Source: CAZHJK01 sp964533275 (lineage in GTDB: Bacteria; Bacillota; Clostridia; Eubacteriales; Garciellaceae). From it: 50,406 nucleotides of DNA. Position 1 is the stretch's first letter. Each line of letters starts with the position of its first letter. Shown here piece by piece: positions 42,123-50,406 of the stretch. The position numbers were made by a program, and so were the translations under genes. The notes beneath the pieces were generated by a model. It had not been told where the DNA came from and did not search any database. It was given only the letters and a program-made list of their open reading frames with translations. The stretch covers positions 1 to 50,406 of the forward strand of contig CAZHJK010000020.1 of NCBI GenBank assembly GCA_964533275.1. Reading direction: 5' to 3'.

Positions 42123-43814
42123 ATGATAGGGTATATACGAAATATTGGTCAGTATTATCAGAAAGAAAATTCTGAGGAAACGCCAATCAATGGAATGATA
42201 AAAACTATAAATTCAGAGGATATAAAATATATACTATTAATAAATGTTAAAGTAGATGAGATAACTATTCAAACTAAAGAATTTTATAAAGATATCGTCT
42301 ATGAAGCATTATTTTATCAGTCTGGTAATGCAGTTTTAGGCGGAGGCATTAGATTAGATTACTATCAAGAAAAAAATAAAGATGACCCAAGTAAAAAGGA
42401 TTTTAGTAAAGGTCGTAGGAAATTAGAAAAGATTTGTAAGTTCTGTGAAATTGAAGATAGATATGAAGAAGTAAAGGAATGTATAGAGAATTATTTAAAA
42501 GACAATGACAATAAAACCTTTGCTGTAATTAAAATCCAAGGGAAGATGCCTCAAGAACTCTATTCGAGTAAGTTTTTAGAAAGAATGTATAAAACAACCT
42601 ATAATAAAGTTTCAGATAAAGGAAAATGTCATATTTGTGGTAATGAAGGTAAAGTGTATAATACAACAACTTTTAAATTCTATACCAATGATAAAGGGAT
42701 ATATAAGAACATCAATGAGAAGGATAATTCTGGATTTATAGTTGATGAAGATTGTTTGAATAGTATAATAGTTGGGAAAAGTTATATAAACCAGTATCTT
42801 TCAACCTATTGGGGACTAATAGGTGAAAAAGTAATGTTTTTACCACATCATTATAGCGAAGATGCTGCATCCATTTTTGAAGGGGTATCCTTAAATAAAG
42901 AAGGACAAGAAATAAATTTTATTAATACCATTAGACTTAATGAAGAAGATTTTTTAGATATTGTAGGAAAGACTAACACTATTACAGATATTATTTTTTA
43001 TCAAGATGATACAAAATTTTTTAATATAAACTACCATATTCAAAGTATTATGCCTACACGCTTTTCCTATATTAGCAATCTTATGAAAAAATACTCACTA
43101 AACCTTATTTCCATTATTATAAATACTACTGCCACTAAAATATCCCATGATAATATTGAAACCACAAAAAAAGAAAAAATGCGAATTATTGATTCGATTT
43201 TTACAGGTAAAAGAATAAATCGGAATCTATTTTTCAAGAGAGTAACTGATGTTTTTAAATTCTACTATCTACGAGAAGAACATAAAAAGTTTAAAAGTAT
43301 TAACACCATTAACAAGATATATAATTTTCTATGCCAATGCGGCTGTTTAGAAGGGGAGTGGGATGTATTGAAAAAAGACTATGAGAACTATCAAGAGTTT
43401 TTTGATGTTAATCAATCATACTTTGATCTCAATGAGAAAAAAGCTTGGTTTATTTTAGGCATGTCTTATAATACTACAATTTATTATATGAAGAGAAGAG
43501 GAGAAAACAATGAAGGAGAATTAGATAAAACTTCATTGGAAAAGAACTTTTTCTTTGCAAGAAAATTTGATTTTAATGATTTTATATATTTTGCAAATTT
43601 AATTGAAGATAAGATGATTAAGTATAAGATAGATAAGTTATTCTTAAAGAAAATGTTATGTGAAGCTAAAGAATTAATGGCAAATAGACAAAACAAACTA
43701 TCTATTGATGAGGCAAAATATATATTTTTTTGGGGTCTAGATTCGTATTTTGGAAAAAACGAGAAAGTTCAGAATATAAGTATTGGAGAAAATATAGAAG
43801 AGGAGGTATTATAA
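42123..43814 (+). CDS. cas8b: Type I-B Cas8b (TM1802 family), large Cascade subunit
   Basis: This 563-residue protein is the large subunit of the I-B effector, which recognises the PAM and recruits Cas3. It fits the TM1802/Cas8b family in length, position before cas7-cas5, and a central zinc-ribbon start, KCHICGNEGKVYNTT (near residue 170). The second half of the ribbon is worn: FIVDEDCLNS has one Cys where two are usual. GGAGGG precedes the ATG. It is the first gene of an eight-gene cas operon with overlaps or short gaps throughout. Confidence 0.85.
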   Translation: MIGYIRNIGQYYQKENSEETPINGMIKTINSEDIKYILLINVKVDEITIQTKEFYKDIVYEALFYQSGNAVLGGGIRLDYYQEKNKDDPSKKDFSKGRRKLEKICKFCEIEDRYEEVKECIENYLKDNDNKTFAVIKIQGKMPQELYSSKFLERMYKTTYNKVSDKGKCHICGNEGKVYNTTTFKFYTNDKGIYKNINEKDNSGFIVDEDCLNSIIVGKSYINQYLSTYWGLIGEKVMFLPHHYSEDAASIFEGVSLNKEGQEINFINTIRLNEEDFLDIVGKTNTITDIIFYQDDTKFFNINYHIQSIMPTRFSYISNLMKKYSLNLISIIINTTATKISHDNIETTKKEKMRIIDSIFTGKRINRNLFFKRVTDVFKFYYLREEHKKFKSINTINKIYNFLCQCGCLEGEWDVLKKDYENYQEFFDVNQSYFDLNEKKAWFILGMSYNTTIYYMKRRGENNEGELDKTSLEKNFFFARKFDFNDFIYFANLIEDKMIKYKIDKLFLKKMLCEAKELMANRQNKLSIDEAKYIFFWGLDSYFGKNEKVQNISIGENIEEEVL

Positions 43815-44690
43815 ATGGCAAAAACAAGAGAATTTGTATTGTTTTCGGATTGTACTATGGCAAATCCAAATGGTGATATGATTAATGAAAATCGACCAAG
43901 ACAAGATGAGAGAACAGGAAGATTAGAAATGTCAGATGTACGAATAAAAAGATATATTAGAGATGAAATGTTAAATAGAGATATGAAGGTATATGTAAAA
44001 CCAGTTAGAAATGATAAAGGTAAGTTTATTAATGCAGCAGGAGTAGCAGCTAGAATAGTTAAAGAAGAAAATATAAAAGATACTGAACTTGAAAAAAAGC
44101 TAAGAGAGGAATATCTAGATGTAAAATTATTTGGAGCAGTTGTTACAAAACCAAAGTTTAATATAACTGGACCTCTTCAAGTGATGTGGAGTAGAAGTAT
44201 GCATGAAGCTGAAGTTAAATTTGCCCAAGGAACATCGGTGTTTACCTCAAAGGCAGAAGCAGATCAAGGAACTATATGGTCAAAATACTATACACCCTAT
44301 GCCTTATTTAAAACCTATATGGTATTTAATGATAATACTGCAACAGTACAAAAAATAAAAGTAAGTGAAGAAGAAATAGAGATATTTAAAGAGCTATTGT
44401 TAAATGGGATTAAGAATTATAGGAGCACATCTAAAAATCAAATGCCTAGATTATTAGTAGAAGTTATTTATAAAAACAACTATATGGATGGAGAATTAGA
44501 CTATATTGATGTGAAGGGTAATGTATCAGATTTAGAGATTAGGGATATAAAGGATTTTACCTTTGACCTAACACCCCTAGAAAACTTTTATAAATTAAAA
44601 TCCTCAATTATTTCCGAGATAAAAATATACAAACATCCAAAGGTAAATTTAATTGGCAGTCATGAATCCTTTACACAATATGAAATATAA
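43815..44690 (+). CDS. cas7: Type I-B Cas7 (Csh2)
   Basis: The 291-residue Cascade backbone protein polymerises along the crRNA. The N-terminus REFVLFSDCTMANPNGDMINENRPRQDERTGRLEMSDVRIKRYIRDEM is diagnostic for Csh2/Cas7 of type I-B. It starts directly after the cas8b stop, with GAGGAGG inside the end of cas8b. Confidence 0.93.
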   Translation: MAKTREFVLFSDCTMANPNGDMINENRPRQDERTGRLEMSDVRIKRYIRDEMLNRDMKVYVKPVRNDKGKFINAAGVAARIVKEENIKDTELEKKLREEYLDVKLFGAVVTKPKFNITGPLQVMWSRSMHEAEVKFAQGTSVFTSKAEADQGTIWSKYYTPYALFKTYMVFNDNTATVQKIKVSEEEIEIFKELLLNGIKNYRSTSKNQMPRLLVEVIYKNNYMDGELDYIDVKGNVSDLEIRDIKDFTFDLTPLENFYKLKSSIISEIKIYKHPKVNLIGSHESFTQYEI

Positions 44691-44704
44691 CAAGAGGTGG
44701 TGAG

Positions 44705-45361
44705 ATGAAAACATTAGTTTTTACCGCTAAAGGTCAGTATGCACGATTTAGATGTCCCCATACGACAACATCTGCTCTTACTTTTCTTACAATTCATCCT
44801 ATAGCTGTAAAAGGTATGATTGGGGCGATAATGGGTATAGAATATGAGCGTCTATTTGATTATACTAAAGACATGAAAGTTGCTATAGAAGTATTAAACC
44901 CAGTATACACAGATACACAATCCTTTAATCTTATTGCACAGAGCAATAATAATGGAGCAGCCAATTTTCAATCCAGGATACAATTTCTTAGGGATGTATA
45001 TTATCGAATATATATTCAAGATAATAAGGTAGATACAATCACAAACATATTACAAAGCGGAGAGTTTGGCTTTACACCATATCTTGGCTGCAGTGAACAT
45101 ATAGCTAAAATAGAATTTGAAGAAATAATCCAAGGAGAAGAAATACAGGGTAATTTTGTTAATACTATTATTCCTAAGAATTATATAAATATAGAAGAGT
45201 GTGATGATATTAAACTATATTCAGATAGGATACCCGTAAAGAACAAAGAAGATAGGGAATATACTCAATACAGTTATATTGCCTTTTCTTCCAATAATCC
45301 CTTACCTATAATGGCCTCAGAACTAATCAGAGTTGGTGAAAAGAATGTATTTTTCCTTTAG
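44705..45361 (+). CDS. cas5: Type I-B Cas5
   Basis: This 218-residue Cas5 caps the 5' handle of the crRNA. The N-terminus KTLVFTAKGQYARFRCPHTTTSALTFLTIHPIAVKGMIGAIMG is the Cas5h pattern, with the glycine-containing loop of the RAMP fold. AGAGGTGGTG precedes the ATG, 14 bases after cas7. Confidence 0.9.
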   Translation: MKTLVFTAKGQYARFRCPHTTTSALTFLTIHPIAVKGMIGAIMGIEYERLFDYTKDMKVAIEVLNPVYTDTQSFNLIAQSNNNGAANFQSRIQFLRDVYYRIYIQDNKVDTITNILQSGEFGFTPYLGCSEHIAKIEFEEIIQGEEIQGNFVNTIIPKNYINIEECDDIKLYSDRIPVKNKEDREYTQYSYIAFSSNNPLPIMASELIRVGEKNVFFL

Positions 45362-47669
45362 ATTGAAATCCCATAATAGTAATGAACAAAAATCTGAAGA
45401 TGGTCAATTATTAATTGATCATCTTCAAAAAGTAAGTAAAATTACAGAAAAGATAAGCGATAGTCATGGTATAGAAGGAGAATTAAAGGAGATTATTAAA
45501 GTCATTTCTATGTGTCATGATTTTGGAAAGGCAAGTCAATATTTTCAAAGATATTTAAAGGGGGAATATAATGGACAATATAAAAACCATGGTGAGATTT
45601 CAGCATATTTTGCCTATTACCTATTGCCAGAGAAGTGGAAGTTAACAGGATTTTTATGTATAAAAAAACACCATGGGAACTTGGAACCAAACATTAACTT
45701 TTTTGATTATAAAAGCGAATACATTCAAGAAATTACTAGATCCATAGAAGAAAACAAAGTTGAACTAGAGCATATATATAATAAGAACATTGATGAGTTT
45801 TTTAAACTGATAAAATCAGAAAAATTCCTAAAAAGTCCGCGGATGGCATATAGGAAAAAAATGAATAGGTTTAGCATAGAAGATTATGTTAAACTAAACT
45901 ATTTATGGTCATTATTACTAACAGCGGATAAATCCCAATTAATAAATGATGGAGCTTATCAAAACACAACAAATATAAGATTAAAATATGTCGAAAATTT
46001 CAAAGAAAAAGTAAGGAAAGAATTGATAAAAAAAGAACCAGCTATAGAAAAAACTAGTTTGTTTAATATTAGGAATGAGATCTATAAGGAAGCCATAGAA
46101 AATATTAAATATATCGATATAAATAAAGATAAAATATTTTCAATAAATGTACCCACAGGAACAGGAAAAACACTAACAGCCTATGGTGCAGCCTTTAAAT
46201 TACTAGAAAAAATCTATACCAAAAGCAAAGGTAAAATTTGTCCTAGCATCATATACACCCTGCCCTTTACCAGCGTAATTGACCAAAACTATAATGTACT
46301 TGAGGATATATTAAATACAAATGAAATAGAAAATCATACCAATATTATTCTAAAGCACCACTCAATGACTGAATTAGAGTATAGTTTTAAAGAAAAGAAT
46401 TTGGATGAAGCTAGGGAATATAAAAACTATGATGCACGGTTTTGTGTGGAAAATTGGCAAAGCACTATTATTACCACCACATTTGTACAATTATTCAATA
46501 CCATATTTAAGGCTGGGAAAAATTCAATAATAAACAGATTTCATAAATTGGCAGGATCAATTATTATACTAGACGAAGTACAAGCTATACCACCTAAATA
46601 TTTTACGATAATTGAAAAGATATTCAATATATTATGTAATGAATTTAATTGCTATGTAATTACATTAACTGCTACTAAACCTTTATTTTTAGAGGGAAAG
46701 GAATTAATTAATAATAATGAAAGGTATTTTAAACAATTAGATCGAATAGAAATACATAATAATATTTCAGAAACCATTGACTTAGATAAATTCTGCAAGA
46801 TCATAAGTATTGATATAGAGAAAAATGTTAATAAAAGTTTTTTAATAGTCTTAAATACGATAAAGTCTTCTCAAGAGGTACTTCTTTATTTAAAAAAAAT
46901 GTCTATAATTAAAAAAGGAAAAAGAAAACTTTTCTATTTATCTACAGAAATACATCCAGCGAAACGACTAGAAGTTATTAAAAAAATAAAAGAAGATAAC
47001 CACAATAAGTATATTTTAGTATCCACACAACTTATAGAAGCAGGAGTAGATATTGACTTTGATATAGTATATAGGGACTTTTCTCCTATAGATTCTATTA
47101 ATCAAACAGCCGGTAGAGCAAATAGGAATGCTATTGGGGGTAAAGGTCTGATTAAGTTATATTCTATTGAAAATGTAGTTCATAACAATAAAAAATTTGC
47201 TCGATATATATATCCAGATACATTATTAAATGCTACAGAGAAGATTTTAAAATATAGAAAAGTAATAAAGGAAGATGAAATATATGATATAAATCAACAA
47301 TACTTTAAAGAAGTTGATGAAATAAGAAATGATGATACTACTAAGGAAGTAGAAAAGTCAATAAATAGGATAGAATTTAAAAAATTACAGGAACTTTTTA
47401 AATTAATAGAAGACAATTATCAAAAAGAGGATATTATTATCAATTTTAATGAAGAATCACAACAAGCAATAGACACCATTATCAATAAAGAAGGTGATTA
47501 TTTAGAAATATTAAATGCTTGGCGTAGATTAAATAAATATAAGGTAAGTATAAATAAAAAAGATTTAGATAAGATAAATTATTTACCCGTTATGGGAATG
47601 AATATCTTAAATAAGGGAGACTATGATGAAGAAATAGGCATTATAAGAAAATCATATGAAATATTTTAG
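45345..47669 (+). CDS. cas3: Cas3 helicase-nuclease
   Basis: This Cas3 of 774 residues degrades target DNA after Cascade binding. The N-terminal HD nuclease shows LIDHLQKV and MCHDFGKASQYF. The helicase shows Walker A NVPTGTGKTLTAYGAAF, motif II ILDEVQAIPP, and motifs V-VI STQLIEAGVDIDFDIVYRD...QTAGRANRN. I start at ATG 45345 (GGTG upstream) inside the end of cas5, overlapping it by 17 bases; upstream TTG and GTG codons in frame are less likely. Confidence 0.93.
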   Translation: MYFSFRLKSHNSNEQKSEDGQLLIDHLQKVSKITEKISDSHGIEGELKEIIKVISMCHDFGKASQYFQRYLKGEYNGQYKNHGEISAYFAYYLLPEKWKLTGFLCIKKHHGNLEPNINFFDYKSEYIQEITRSIEENKVELEHIYNKNIDEFFKLIKSEKFLKSPRMAYRKKMNRFSIEDYVKLNYLWSLLLTADKSQLINDGAYQNTTNIRLKYVENFKEKVRKELIKKEPAIEKTSLFNIRNEIYKEAIENIKYIDINKDKIFSINVPTGTGKTLTAYGAAFKLLEKIYTKSKGKICPSIIYTLPFTSVIDQNYNVLEDILNTNEIENHTNIILKHHSMTELEYSFKEKNLDEAREYKNYDARFCVENWQSTIITTTFVQLFNTIFKAGKNSIINRFHKLAGSIIILDEVQAIPPKYFTIIEKIFNILCNEFNCYVITLTATKPLFLEGKELINNNERYFKQLDRIEIHNNISETIDLDKFCKIISIDIEKNVNKSFLIVLNTIKSSQEVLLYLKKMSIIKKGKRKLFYLSTEIHPAKRLEVIKKIKEDNHNKYILVSTQLIEAGVDIDFDIVYRDFSPIDSINQTAGRANRNAIGGKGLIKLYSIENVVHNNKKFARYIYPDTLLNATEKILKYRKVIKEDEIYDINQQYFKEVDEIRNDDTTKEVEKSINRIEFKKLQELFKLIEDNYQKEDIIINFNEESQQAIDTIINKEGDYLEILNAWRRLNKYKVSINKKDLDKINYLPVMGMNILNKGDYDEEIGIIRKSYEIF

Positions 47670-47682
47670 GGGAGATTTTAAA

Positions 47683-48339
47683 ATGGATATAGAATATACT
47701 TTAATTAAATTTAAAAACATCGATTTAAAACCAAGAGATGCTACTAAGCTAAGAGGTTTTTTCTCTAATAAGTATATAGATCAAGAAATAGTACATAATC
47801 ACAATGGGGATAAATATATATACAATTATCCTAAGGTGCAATATAAATCTATTAAAAAACAACCTATTGTCTGCGGGATAGGTGAAGGAGCAAACATAGC
47901 ACTTAAAATGTCCTTTGAAACCGATAAACTTATAATAGGAAATAGAGAATTATCAGCTATGCAAAAATCAATGGTTAAAGAACAAAGAGAATTAGGAATA
48001 ATATCTGACTATAAGGAGTATAAGTTCTTTACGCCATGGTTAGCGCTAAATCAAAAAAATATAGCACAATATAATACGGCAAATTCAATAGAAAGAGAAA
48101 GTATGCTCAAAAGAATATTAATTGGTAATATTCTTTCTATGTCAAAGGGGTTAGGATATACAGTGACAAGTGAAATTTATGCTTGGATAAATCTAGAAGA
48201 AAGAATAATAAAATTTAAAGGAATGGAAATGAAGTCATTTATAGGTACATTTAAAACAAATTTTTTAATACCTGACTATTTAGGGTTAGGAAAATCAGTA
48301 TCCCGGGGATTTGGAACAATAATAAGCAAGGAGAGGTAA
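47683..48339 (+). CDS. cas6: Cas6 crRNA-processing endoribonuclease
   Basis: The 218-residue Cas6 cuts within the repeat to leave the ATTAAAAC handle. The C-terminal glycine-rich loop GLGKSVSRGFGTI is the family signature. The ATG at 47683 follows AGGGGAG; the in-frame ATG at 47656 lies within cas3 and lacks a site. In most I-B operons cas6 comes first; here it follows cas3. Confidence 0.88.
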   Translation: MDIEYTLIKFKNIDLKPRDATKLRGFFSNKYIDQEIVHNHNGDKYIYNYPKVQYKSIKKQPIVCGIGEGANIALKMSFETDKLIIGNRELSAMQKSMVKEQRELGIISDYKEYKFFTPWLALNQKNIAQYNTANSIERESMLKRILIGNILSMSKGLGYTVTSEIYAWINLEERIIKFKGMEMKSFIGTFKTNFLIPDYLGLGKSVSRGFGTIISKER

Positions 48340-48341
48340 AA

Positions 48342-49331
48342 ATGAAACTTATCATTAATAGTCCTGGAACATACTTATGTAAAAGAGGTGATTGCTTTCA
48401 GCTACAAAAAGTAGATAAAAAACAAGACTATTCCGCTCGAAAGATAGAGCAGATACTAATTACAACAAGAGCAGCAATGTCTACTGATGCTATAGAATTA
48501 GCAATAGAAAATAATATAGACATAATTTTTTTAAAATCTACAGGACAACCATTTGGTAGAGTTTGGCATTCAAAGCTTGGAAGTATAAGTACTATTCGAA
48601 GAAAGCAGCTTTATCTACAGGAACAAACATATGGTTTAGTATTAGTCAAGGAATGGATACTTCAAAAAATAAACAATCAAATAGAACACTTAAATAAATT
48701 AGGGATGAACAGAAGAGATGCAAAAAGAAAAGCATCAATACAGGATGGGATTCAAAAATTAAAAATACAAATACAAAATATAAAACAAATCAAAAAGGAT
48801 TGTACAGTTGATGATGTGAGAAATAAACTCCAAGGATACGAAGGAACAGCCAGTAGAATATATTTTACAATATTAAATGAATTAATACCTGACCAATATA
48901 AATTTAATGGTAGAAGTAAGAATCCAGCAAAAGATCCTTTCAACAGCATGTTGAACTATTCTTATGGAATTTTATATTCAAATGTTGAAAAGGCATGCAT
49001 TATTGCCGGATTAGATCCCTATATTGGTATTATGCATACAGATAACTATAATAAAAAAGCTCTTGTTTTTGATTTGGTAGAAATGTATAGAGGTTATATG
49101 GATGAAATAATATTTAAAATGTTTGCCAAAAGAACGGTAAAAACAGAACATTTTGATATTATTGGTGATGATGGTTATTATTTAAATCAAGAAGGGAAGA
49201 AAGTATTAATTTCAGAATATAATAAAGAGATGGAAAAGAAGATTAGGTATAAAGGAAGGAGTATAGAACTCCAGAATATTATTCAATTTGACTGTCATAA
49301 TATAGCCAATAGAATTCTTAAGGAGGCTTAA
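48342..49331 (+). CDS. cas1: Cas1 integrase
   Basis: The 329-residue type I-B Cas1 inserts spacers at the leader end. Metal-site residues are visible: Glu in GYEGTASRIYF, His in IGIMHTDNYNK and Asp in ALVFDLVEMYRGYMDEIIF. GGAGAGG precedes the ATG and the gene abuts cas6. It works with Cas2 and Cas4 encoded next. Confidence 0.95.
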   Translation: MKLIINSPGTYLCKRGDCFQLQKVDKKQDYSARKIEQILITTRAAMSTDAIELAIENNIDIIFLKSTGQPFGRVWHSKLGSISTIRRKQLYLQEQTYGLVLVKEWILQKINNQIEHLNKLGMNRRDAKRKASIQDGIQKLKIQIQNIKQIKKDCTVDDVRNKLQGYEGTASRIYFTILNELIPDQYKFNGRSKNPAKDPFNSMLNYSYGILYSNVEKACIIAGLDPYIGIMHTDNYNKKALVFDLVEMYRGYMDEIIFKMFAKRTVKTEHFDIIGDDGYYLNQEGKKVLISEYNKEMEKKIRYKGRSIELQNIIQFDCHNIANRILKEA

Positions 49332-49332
49332 T

Positions 49333-49623
49333 ATGTTAGTATGGGTGATATATGATATAACTAAAGATAAACCAAGAGGGAAAATAGCAAAACATTGTAA
49401 AAATATAGGATTATATAGGGTGCAGAAAAGTGTATTCTTAGGAGAGGTAGAAGAAAATCTAGTAGATGAGCTAAAAATATTTGTTGAAGATATAATAGAT
49501 ATAGAGAAAGACTCGGTTTATATATTCCCTATGAGTAAGGGGGAACTAAAAAAAGCTGGATTGTTAGGACAGGCCTTTGATAAGGAGCTGGTAAGTGATG
49601 AACTTATCTCAAACTTTTTTTAA
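49333..49623 (+). CDS. cas2: Cas2
   Basis: This 96-residue Cas2 bridges two Cas1 dimers in spacer integration. It has the ferredoxin-like start MLVWVIYDITKDKPRGKIAKHC, with the conserved Asp8, and YRVQKSVFLGEV. AAGGAGG overlaps the end of cas1. It overlaps cas4 by 29 bases. Confidence 0.95.
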   Translation: MLVWVIYDITKDKPRGKIAKHCKNIGLYRVQKSVFLGEVEENLVDELKIFVEDIIDIEKDSVYIFPMSKGELKKAGLLGQAFDKELVSDELISNFF

Positions 49624-50209
49624 TGAGAATCAATATTTCATAACACCTTCAGAAATTATCGAATTTTTATATTGTAATAGATTTATATATTTTATGAAGT
49701 GTTTAGGAATTAAACAATATGAGGAAAAGAGGTATAAGGTTCAGAAGGGAAGAAACATTCATGAGAAAAGATTAAAAGAAAATAAAGACTATTTAAGAAA
49801 AAGAATAGGAGTTATTGGAAAAGAAGTAGATGTATCTCTGGTTTCAAATAAATATAAAGTAAGAGGAAAGGTAGATGAAGTTCTTACATTAAATGATAAT
49901 ACTATGTCTCCCCTTGATTATAAGTTTGCAAAATTTGATGAAAAAATATATATAACCTATAGGTCTCAAATCCTATTATACTCATTGATGATAGAAGAAA
50001 CATATGATAAAGTAGTAAATAAAGGGTATATAATATATTGTAGAGATGGCTATGAAATAAAAGAAATCTTAATCACTGAAAAAGATAAAAAGGAGATTAA
50101 AGAAATTATAAAAAAATTTATATTAGTAACAGAAGGATATTATCCAAAACCTACTAATGATAAAAGAAAATGTCTAGATTGTTGTTATAAAAATATTTGC
50201 ATAAAGTGA
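49595..50209 (+). CDS. cas4: Cas4 exonuclease
   Basis: The 204-residue Cas4 trims prespacers and helps choose PAMs. The iron-sulfur Cys set is C27 or C36 with C193, C196/C197 and C202. The RecB-type nuclease core shows GKVDEVLTLN, SPLDYKFA and the QhXXY-like YRSQILLYSL. The start is GTG 49595 (AGGAG 7 bases upstream) or ATG 49598. In most I-B operons cas4 precedes cas1; here it is last, next to the leader of array 2. Confidence 0.92.
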   Translation: MMNLSQTFFNENQYFITPSEIIEFLYCNRFIYFMKCLGIKQYEEKRYKVQKGRNIHEKRLKENKDYLRKRIGVIGKEVDVSLVSNKYKVRGKVDEVLTLNDNTMSPLDYKFAKFDEKIYITYRSQILLYSLMIEETYDKVVNKGYIIYCRDGYEIKEILITEKDKKEIKEIIKKFILVTEGYYPKPTNDKRKCLDCCYKNICIK

Positions 50210-50369
50210 TAAAACTCATTGTAATCTAGTTATAACAAGGGTTACAACCCCCTGTTCCTAGGTGAAAAAAGCATAAATTATAGTGCTTTTAGGCTGGATT
50301 TTAAAGAAAATGGTACAGTCAAAAAAACTCCATAACCATTGTCATTGTTAAGTTTGGACATTTAGGACT
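50210..50369 (+). promoter_or_regulatory. CRISPR leader of array 2
   Basis: The AT-rich sequence between cas4 and the next repeat shares blocks with the leader of array 1 (GCATAAATTATAG, TTTTAAAGAAAA, ACAGTCAAAAAAAC, GGACTG). It marks the start of a second array in the same orientation. Confidence 0.8.
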
Positions 50370-50406
50370 GCTCCAAAGCATAATCCACTAAAACAAGGAT
50401 TAAAAC
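50370..50406 (+). CRISPR. First repeat of array 2, cut by window end
   Basis: One full 37-base repeat lies at the very edge. It matches the array 1 repeat except the second base (GCTCC instead of GTTCC). Its leader and position after cas4 imply a further array outside the window; its length cannot be known. Confidence 0.85.

Overview
This 50.4-kb, AT-rich window comes from a spore-forming anaerobe of the low-GC Firmicutes, most likely class Clostridia. The reasons are a Spo0E-family phosphatase, CotF-like coat genes, ferredoxin- and Etf-linked amino-acid/CoA chemistry, selenium genes and strong Shine-Dalgarno sites throughout. I recognise no rRNA or tRNA gene.

Layout. (1) 0.3-7.3 kb: a zinc-finger protein of unknown role converges on a four-gene LlaJI-type restriction-modification operon (two m5C methyltransferases, a McrB-like GTPase, a PD-(D/E)XK nuclease). 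Its promoter lies in a perfect inverted repeat carrying two GACGC sites, the sequence LlaJI recognises. (2) 7.5-13.1 kb: an RlmD-type rRNA methyltransferase, a DUF362 iron-sulfur protein, and the yqeC-yqeB-xdhC set linked to selenium-dependent molybdenum hydroxylases. (3) 13.1-18 kb: two spore-coat-type genes, a GntR/ABC operon with its own operator, a multi-hairpin candidate RNA, a HesB/IscA-like SELENOPROTEIN whose in-frame TGA is followed by a bacterial SECIS-like hairpin, and small genes. (4) 18-21.2 kb: a zinc ABC uptake operon with an embedded Fur-family regulator. (5) 21.4-27.3 kb: a glutamate-synthase-like FMN protein, a lone holin, Spo0E, a nitrate/sulfonate/taurine-type ABC importer, a glyoxalase, and the remains of a RIC/ScdA di-iron protein.

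(6) 27.4-37.1 kb: a coherent fermentation cluster. It holds a tandem nitrilase-fold amidohydrolase, an IclR regulator, a Kal-like beta-aminoacyl-CoA ammonia-lyase, an acyl-CoA dehydrogenase lacking the usual catalytic glutamate, EtfBA, a four-subunit 2-oxoacid:ferredoxin oxidoreductase, and a second ammonia-lyase closely resembling beta-alanyl-CoA:ammonia lyase of Clostridium propionicum. My reading is a Stickland-like pathway: a beta-amino acid is activated to its CoA ester, deaminated to an enoyl-CoA and reduced through Etf, balanced by oxidative decarboxylation of a 2-oxoacid.

(7) 37.2-50.4 kb: a complete type I-B CRISPR-Cas system. A 54-repeat array precedes cas8b-cas7-cas5-cas3-cas6-cas1-cas2-cas4. 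A second array with a homologous leader begins at the window's right edge. Upstream of the first array lie a decayed macro-domain gene and a decayed copy of the 3' end of cas4 joined to the leader. The cas4-leader-array junction has therefore been duplicated, and the cas operon now sits between two arrays in the same orientation.

The most notable items are the hidden selenoprotein, the restriction-site-embedded promoter, the beta-amino-acid fermentation cluster and the cas4-leader duplication. All were read by eye; no database search was run.
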